Shown here: in pieces, positions 32,143 through 36,617 of the stretch
How positions within the stretch are numbered: position 1 is the first letter of the stretch
Layout of the letters: each line of letters starts with the position of its first letter
DNA from: Parablautia muri
Lineage (GTDB): Bacteria; Bacillota; Clostridia; Lachnospirales; Lachnospiraceae
DNA: 36,617 nt
Reading direction: 5' to 3'
Assembly (NCBI RefSeq): GCF_009917485.1
Contig: NZ_QZDT01000036.1
Coordinates: 1-36,617, forward strand
The notes under the pieces: model-generated
Seen by the model: the letters and a program-made list of their open reading frames with translations, nothing else
Told to the model about the DNA's origin: nothing
Database searches by the model: none
Program-made: the position numbers and the translations under genes

Positions 32143-33123
32143 ATGACAGATGCAGCACAAAAGCTACGGATTGGAAATGTGGTCTTAGATAACCGGCTCA
32201 TATTGGCTCCTATGGCAGGCGTAACAGACCTGCCATTTCGTTTGCTGTGCAGAGAGCAGGGAGCGGGACTTGTATGCATGGAGATGGTCAGTGCCAAGGC
32301 CATTTTTTTTCATAATAAAAATACGGACAGTCTGATGGAAATAGACCCAAGGGAACAGCCGACAGCATTGCAGCTTTTTGGTTCCGATCCTAATATAATG
32401 AGTGAAATGGCAAAGCGGATTGAGGAAAGGCCTTTTTCTATATTGGATATCAATATGGGCTGTCCGGTGCCTAAAGTGGTTAATAATGGGGAAGGATCTG
32501 CGCTTATGAAGACTCCAAAGCTGGCAGCGGATATCATAACCAAGACAGTTAAGGCAATCAAGAAGCCTGTTACAGTCAAAATCCGCAAAGGATTTCGGGA
32601 TGATATGGTGAACGCAGTGGAAATTGCAAAAATCGCGGAGGGATGCGGCGCATCCGCTGTGGCAGTTCACGGGAGAACAAGAGAACAGTATTATTCCGGA
32701 AAAGCAGATTGGGATATTATAGCAAAGGTAAAGGAGGCGGTGTCAATTCCGGTGATTGGAAACGGAGATGTGACAGATGGCCCGTCAGCAAAAGCCATGT
32801 TTGAACAAACCGGCTGTGATGGCCTGATGGTGGGAAGAACGGCCAGAGGAAATCCATGGATTTTTAAAAAAATTCTGCATTACTTGGAGACCGGGCAAAA
32901 AGATTTTATGGTACCGGCAGCCGAGGTGCGGGAGACTATTTTGCGTCACGCGAAAATGGCGCTGGAGATAAAGGGAGAATATACGGCAGTCCGGGAAATG
33001 AGAAAGCATATTGGATGGTATACCGCAGGCTACCCGAATTCAGCAGCGCTCCGAAGGGATATCAACGCAATGGAAACCTTTGGAGAACTTGAGAGGGCGG
33101 TAAAAAATATTTTGTGGGAATAG
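32143..33123 (+). CDS. dusB: tRNA-dihydrouridine synthase (DusB-like)
   Basis: The 326-residue flavoenzyme has the APMAGVTDLPFR opening, LQLFGSDP, catalytic Cys107 in INMGCPVPKVVNNGEGSALM, KIRKGF, VHGRTREQYYSGKADW and GNGDV, then GLMVGRTARGNPWIF. It reduces uridines in the tRNA D-loop with FMN and NADPH. The start is either ATG 32143 or TTG 32131; AAAGG lies upstream of both. The cytoplasmic housekeeping context (dus followed by greA and lysS) is common in Clostridia. Confidence 0.93.
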   Translation: MTDAAQKLRIGNVVLDNRLILAPMAGVTDLPFRLLCREQGAGLVCMEMVSAKAIFFHNKNTDSLMEIDPREQPTALQLFGSDPNIMSEMAKRIEERPFSILDINMGCPVPKVVNNGEGSALMKTPKLAADIITKTVKAIKKPVTVKIRKGFRDDMVNAVEIAKIAEGCGASAVAVHGRTREQYYSGKADWDIIAKVKEAVSIPVIGNGDVTDGPSAKAMFEQTGCDGLMVGRTARGNPWIFKKILHYLETGQKDFMVPAAEVRETILRHAKMALEIKGEYTAVREMRKHIGWYTAGYPNSAALRRDINAMETFGELERAVKNILWE

Positions 33124-33141
33124 GAAAGAGGTTGGCTACAT

Positions 33142-33168
33142 ATGCTTTTTTATGGAAACAGATTATAA
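33142..33168 (+). CDS. Possible 8-residue leader ORF (MLFYGNRL)
   Basis: GAGGTTGGCTACAT gives this ATG the nearest ribosome site. It ends at TAA 33166-33168, overlapping the start of the next gene in another frame. It could be a coupling device or chance. Confidence 0.25.
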   Translation: MLFYGNRL

Positions 33169-33943
33169 AAAGTTGTTTTATGTGGGAATTGCATATGGCG
33201 CGTATCCGCAAAAAGGAAAAAAGCTAAAAAAGACCGGCCTGCCTGTAAAAAAGCTGGAAAAGGAGTTCTCTTATCTTTTGGGAGAAGGACGTATGGCAGT
33301 AAAAAAAATGTGTATTTATTATGCGCTTTTCCCCCAATATAGCGGAAAAGCATTGATTACAGGAAAGCCTAAGAACTGGAAATTACAAGTGGTCAGGCAA
33401 CTTTTGGAGGAAGTACAGTTAAAGGCTGAGAGGGCATTTGACTGCCGGGAGCAGCTTTTGGCGCAGGAGTTAAGTGGTAATACTTTGCAGGTGCCTCAAG
33501 AACTTATAGCAGCTTGCCTTTACCGACAGAGGCCCTTTGACAAAATATGTATTACTCTGCCTGATGAGGGCGGAGAACGGGAAATGGAACAGTTGGAGGA
33601 ACTGCTAGTCCCGTACTTGCCAAGGATAAGACAGGTGGTTTTTAAGGGAAATGAGAGCAGTCTGTCAAATTGGCTGGAGGAATACCTTTATGATGAATTT
33701 GGAATTGTCATGATAAGGGCGCAAGGGGGATTGGAAGACATGCCATGGCTGAATCTTGGGGAGGACGTGACAGAGGAGCGCTCGCAAGTGCATTTAGAAA
33801 TGAAAAAAGCGCTTAAAAGATGTGTAAGCCCTGCGCTGGCACTTAAATTTCTTGACACTGCAGTAAAAAATGGTTATAATACGGACGTTAATTCATACGT
33901 GAAGGATAACACCGGCCAGACGGTGGGTTATACGGAGAGTTAA
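33152..33943 (+). CDS. Conserved protein of unknown function, DUF-type
   Basis: The 263-residue protein starts METDYKKLFYVGIAYG and contains a Lys/Leu-rich region, RPFDKICITLPDEGG, a segment LRIRQVVFKG-like (YLPRIRQVVFKGNE) and a predicted helical C terminus. It has no membrane segment or signal. I do not recognise a family; its position between dusB and greA suggests a conserved Lachnospiraceae gene. No strong ribosome site stands at normal spacing, but a short ORF overlaps the start. Codons 234-243 hold a consensus promoter for greA. Confidence 0.6.
   Translation: METDYKKLFYVGIAYGAYPQKGKKLKKTGLPVKKLEKEFSYLLGEGRMAVKKMCIYYALFPQYSGKALITGKPKNWKLQVVRQLLEEVQLKAERAFDCREQLLAQELSGNTLQVPQELIAACLYRQRPFDKICITLPDEGGEREMEQLEELLVPYLPRIRQVVFKGNESSLSNWLEEYLYDEFGIVMIRAQGGLEDMPWLNLGEDVTEERSQVHLEMKKALKRCVSPALALKFLDTAVKNGYNTDVNSYVKDNTGQTVGYTES
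33852..33880 (+). promoter_or_regulatory. Consensus sigma-70 promoter inside the preceding gene, driving greA-lysS
   Basis: TTGACA (33852-33857), exactly 17 bases, TATAAT (33875-33880). Both hexamers match the consensus in full. Transcription would start near 33887, about 135 bases before greA. Confidence 0.85.
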
Positions 33944-34022
33944 ATGAAAAACAGGTAAGAAGACAGCGGTATTTAACCGATAAAAATTTTCAGAAACATA
34001 AAAGATGGAAGGACGATTAGCA

Positions 34023-34511
34023 ATGGAAGAAAAAAAGAACATACTTACTTACGAAGGACTACGGAAATATGAAGATGAGCTCCATGAGCTGAAGGTGGTA
34101 AAACGTCAGGAGGTTGCCCAGAAGATTAAAGAAGCCAGGGAGCAGGGTGACTTATCCGAAAACGCTGAGTATGATGCAGCTAAGGATGAACAGCGCGATA
34201 TTGAGGCCAGAATTGAAGAATTGGAAAAAATTCTGAAGAATGTGGAAGTAGTGGTAGAGGATGAGGTTGACCTTGACAAGATCAATATTGGATGTGTTGT
34301 CAAAATACGTGACCTTGAATTTGATGAAGATTTAGATTACAAAATCGTAGGATCTACGGAGGCAAACAGTTTAAAAGGTAAAATTTCCAATGAATCGCCT
34401 GTAGGAAAAGCCTTAATTGGAAGCAAAATGGGTGATATCGTGGAGGTGGAAACACCTGCCGGAACATTCAAATATGAGGTTCTTGAGATTCAGAGAGCCA
34501 ATAATCAGTAA
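34023..34511 (+). CDS. greA: Transcription elongation factor GreA
   Basis: The 162-residue protein has the N-terminal antiparallel coiled coil with the GreA signature EAREQGDLSENAEYDAAKDE (near residues 37-57) and a C-terminal FKBP-like domain (KISNESPVGKALIGSKMGD). It enters the secondary channel of RNA polymerase and rescues backtracked complexes by stimulating RNA cleavage. ATG 34023 follows GGAAGGA; the in-frame ATG at 34005 is less likely. It precedes lysS by 78 bases, a frequent pair in Firmicutes. Confidence 0.96.
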   Translation: MEEKKNILTYEGLRKYEDELHELKVVKRQEVAQKIKEAREQGDLSENAEYDAAKDEQRDIEARIEELEKILKNVEVVVEDEVDLDKINIGCVVKIRDLEFDEDLDYKIVGSTEANSLKGKISNESPVGKALIGSKMGDIVEVETPAGTFKYEVLEIQRANNQ

Positions 34512-34589
34512 GAAGTATTATGTGGCTGTCGTAAACATTCATTGATAGCAAATACAAGGATAAAAGCCTTTATTAAAGGAGGGTTAAAA

Positions 34590-36113
34590 GTGGCAGAACA
34601 GCAAAATAACGGAACCCCAAATAGCAAGCGAGGACAGGAACAGGATATAGGACAGCTTTTAAAGGTGAGACGGGAGAAACTTTCGGCATTGCAGGAAGCA
34701 GGGAAGGATCCCTTTCAGATTACAAAATATGACGTGACCCATCATTGCAGGGAGATAAAAGACCATTTTGACGAAATGGAAGGTAAAATGGTATCTGTGG
34801 CCGGGCGTATCATGGCAAAGCGTGTTATGGGAAAGGTATCTTTTGGGAATATTCTTGATGTATCTGGAGACATCCAGTTTTATGCAGCCCGTGATAATAT
34901 CGGTGAGGAAGCTTATGCAGGGTTTAAGAAATTTGACAGAGGCGATATTGTGGGTATGAAGGGAGAGGTTTTCCGCACGGAAAAGGGTGAGAAATCCATT
35001 CGTGTTTCCGAGATTACTTTGCTTTCTAAGAGTCTGCAGATTTTGCCTGAGAAATATCACGGATTGGTAAATACGGATATCCGTTACCGTCAAAGATATA
35101 CGGACCTTATCGTAAATGATGAAGTGAGGGAGACCTTTGTAAAACGGTCAAGAATCATTTCTACTATTAGGAGATATTTGGACGAACAGGGGTTTATGGA
35201 GGTGGAAACTCCTATGCTGGTGTCAAATGCCGGCGGTGCTGCGGCAAGGCCCTTTGAAACGCATTTTAATGCCTTGGACGAAGATGTAAAGCTGCGTATT
35301 TCATTGGAATTATATTTAAAACGCCTGATTGTAGGGGGCCTTGAGCGAGTTTATGAGATTGGACGTGTATTTCGGAACGAAGGGCTGGATACAAGGCATA
35401 ATCCGGAATTTACGCTGATGGAATTGTACCAGGCTTACACGGACTATAACGGAATGATGGATTTGACGGAAAATATGTTCCGCTATGTGGCGCAGGAAGT
35501 GTGTGGGACAACCACAGTGCCTTATGGTGAGCATATGATAGATTTGGGTAAGACTTTTGAGCGGTTGACCATGATAGAGGCCGTGAAGAAGTATGCCGGC
35601 ATTGACTTTGATGAGATTCCCGATACCAAGGCCGCTAAGAGGCTGGCGGATGAGAAGGAAATCCATTATGAGGACAGGCATACCAAGGGGGATATTTTAA
35701 ACCTGTTCTTTGAAGAATTTGTGGAAGAAAATCTGATTCAGCCTACTTTTGTCATGGACCATCCGGTGGAGGTTTCACCGCTTACTAAGCGTAAACCGGA
35801 CAAGCCGGATTATGTGGAGCGCTTTGAGCTGTTTATTACGGGGCGTGAGATGTGTAATGCTTACTCTGAGCTAAATGATCCGATTGACCAGCGGGAGCGT
35901 TTTAAGGCTCAGGAGGCGGCATTGGCTGCGGGGGATGAAGAAGCAAATACTACGGATGAGGACTTCCTTAACGCATTGGAAATCGGTATGCCGCCTACCG
36001 GGGGGATTGGGTATGGTATTGACAGGCTGGTGATGCTGCTTACAAATTCGCCGGCGATACGAGATGTTTTATTGTTCCCGACAATGAAAACGCTTGGCGG
36101 AAAAGACCAGTAA
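34590..36113 (+). CDS. lysS: Lysyl-tRNA synthetase (class II)
   Basis: The 507-residue enzyme has an N-terminal OB-fold anticodon-binding domain (about 70-170: VSVAGRIMAKR) and the class II core with motif 1 FMEVETPML, motif 2 GRVFRNEGLDTRHNPEFTLM and motif 3 GIGYGIDRLVMLLTN. It charges tRNA-Lys. I chose GTG 34590 because AAAGGAGG lies 8 bases before it; the longer open frame upstream has no ribosome site. It is transcribed with greA. Confidence 0.96.
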   Translation: MAEQQNNGTPNSKRGQEQDIGQLLKVRREKLSALQEAGKDPFQITKYDVTHHCREIKDHFDEMEGKMVSVAGRIMAKRVMGKVSFGNILDVSGDIQFYAARDNIGEEAYAGFKKFDRGDIVGMKGEVFRTEKGEKSIRVSEITLLSKSLQILPEKYHGLVNTDIRYRQRYTDLIVNDEVRETFVKRSRIISTIRRYLDEQGFMEVETPMLVSNAGGAAARPFETHFNALDEDVKLRISLELYLKRLIVGGLERVYEIGRVFRNEGLDTRHNPEFTLMELYQAYTDYNGMMDLTENMFRYVAQEVCGTTTVPYGEHMIDLGKTFERLTMIEAVKKYAGIDFDEIPDTKAAKRLADEKEIHYEDRHTKGDILNLFFEEFVEENLIQPTFVMDHPVEVSPLTKRKPDKPDYVERFELFITGREMCNAYSELNDPIDQRERFKAQEAALAAGDEEANTTDEDFLNALEIGMPPTGGIGYGIDRLVMLLTNSPAIRDVLLFPTMKTLGGKDQ

Positions 36114-36146
36114 AATCAAGGGTTTGCGGTACTTGGACTTGTAAAC

Positions 36147-36174
36147 TACAACAAATTTACAACAAATTTACAAC
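36147..36174. repeat. 11-bp tandem repeat after lysS
   Basis: TACAACAAATT occurs twice in a row (36147-36157, 36158-36168), followed by a partial third copy TACAAC. Short direct repeats like this occur at recombinase or replication sites of mobile elements, but may be chance AT-rich repetition. Confidence 0.6.
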
Positions 36175-36243
36175 GCATAACAAAGAATAATAAGCGTTAA
36201 TGAATAGTTGTACTCATAAATCCAATTCAATATTTTGTACGAT

Positions 36244-36289
36244 AAGGACATTTTTCTAAAAGAAAATTTTAGGGAAGTGTCCTTTTGTT
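36244..36289 (+). terminator. Terminator-like hairpin after lysS
   Basis: AAGGACA (36244-36250) with TGTCCTT (36278-36284), an inner CTAAAA with TTTTAG, and a TTTGTT tail. It ends the core operon and precedes the new gene. Confidence 0.65.
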
Positions 36290-36327
36290 ATGGTCAAAAA
36301 ACAAAATAGGAAATGGAGGAAATGAAC

Positions 36328-36617
36328 ATGAGTAGTACAGCGTTAGGAGCAGAGAAAGCGATTATTTTTATCAGTGATGCACATGAAAAATTCTACTATG
36401 AGAAATTGAAAGAGGTCAGGTATCAGGACGTATATCACAAGGCACTTGTATATTGTCTTGGTATCAGCGATGACACAAGAAGGAACATTTACAGTATCTA
36501 TGATTTTAAGACAGGCTGTGTGAAAACGGAGTGCCTGCATGAAGGATGGCAGACCAGCGGGAGCTTAAAAGTAGTCAGGATGGCGTTTAACCTTTACTGC
36601 AATGGTACGCCAAGTGT
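36328..36617 (+). CDS. DUF6075-like protein, partial (runs off the window)
   Basis: ATG 36328 follows GGAGGAAATGAAC (an in-frame ATG 36322 is also possible). The visible 96 codons start MSSTALGAEKAIIFISDAHE and include KFYYEKLKEVRYQDVYHKAL, LGISDDTRRNIYSIYDF and LHEGWQTSGS. I associate this with DUF6075-type proteins, which often lie in conjugative and integrative elements of Firmicutes. Base composition is AT-rich compared with lysS. The function is unknown. Confidence 0.55.
   Translation, partial: MSSTALGAEKAIIFISDAHEKFYYEKLKEVRYQDVYHKALVYCLGISDDTRRNIYSIYDFKTGCVKTECLHEGWQTSGSLKVVRMAFNLYCNGTPS

Noticed and set aside
36145-36175. CRISPR-like array
   Set aside because: Only two full 11-bp units with no spacers; no CRISPR array is seen anywhere in the window.

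Overview
The window looks like a chromosome segment of a Lachnospiraceae (Clostridium cluster XIVa) bacterium. The evidence is strong purine-rich ribosome binding sites, an S-box (SAM-I) leader ahead of metK, a dnaE-pfkA block, and the order nfeD, SPFH, argF, small conserved gene, dusB, unknown gene, greA, lysS. I cannot name the genus.

Region A (about 1-8590) is accessory DNA. It holds a C-terminal gene fragment, a broken ABC-2 permease, a lipoprotein and membrane-protein cluster, a P-loop kinase next to an ANT(6)-type aminoglycoside nucleotidyltransferase in AT-rich DNA, and three CPBP-family membrane protease genes. One CPBP gene is broken at two A-runs, and a 42-codon membrane peptide gene overlaps both of its CPBP neighbours. 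A GNAT acetyltransferase and a truncated GrpB-like gene follow. The region ends in an IS21-like end remnant and the 3' half of a tRNA-Cys gene with its terminator. I read this tRNA piece as the right attachment junction of an integrated element whose other end lies upstream of the window.

Region B (about 8690-21100) is mostly core genome with repeats between the genes: an MFS remnant, a small conserved gene, a small alarmone synthetase, a coiled-coil membrane protein, a flavin reductase-like protein, DNA polymerase IV, an M23/LysM/G5 peptidase, murA, a glycerophosphodiesterase, SAM-riboswitch-controlled metK and a metallophosphoesterase. Several short dispersed repeats and inverted repeats occupy the gaps. 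A 67-bp unit is tandemly repeated just before dnaE, and a 37-bp element is shared by the upstream regions of dinB and the coiled-coil gene.

Region C (21100-36113) is a dense, plus-strand housekeeping block: dnaE, pfkA, a TrmH-type rRNA methyltransferase, proC, a SleB-type cell wall hydrolase, nfeD, an SPFH protein, argF, a small unknown gene, dusB, another unknown gene, greA and lysS. A consensus promoter for greA-lysS lies inside the preceding gene.

Region D (36114-end) starts after lysS with AT-rich DNA, a short tandem repeat and the start of a DUF6075-like gene of the kind seen in conjugative elements. This may be the edge of a second mobile element.
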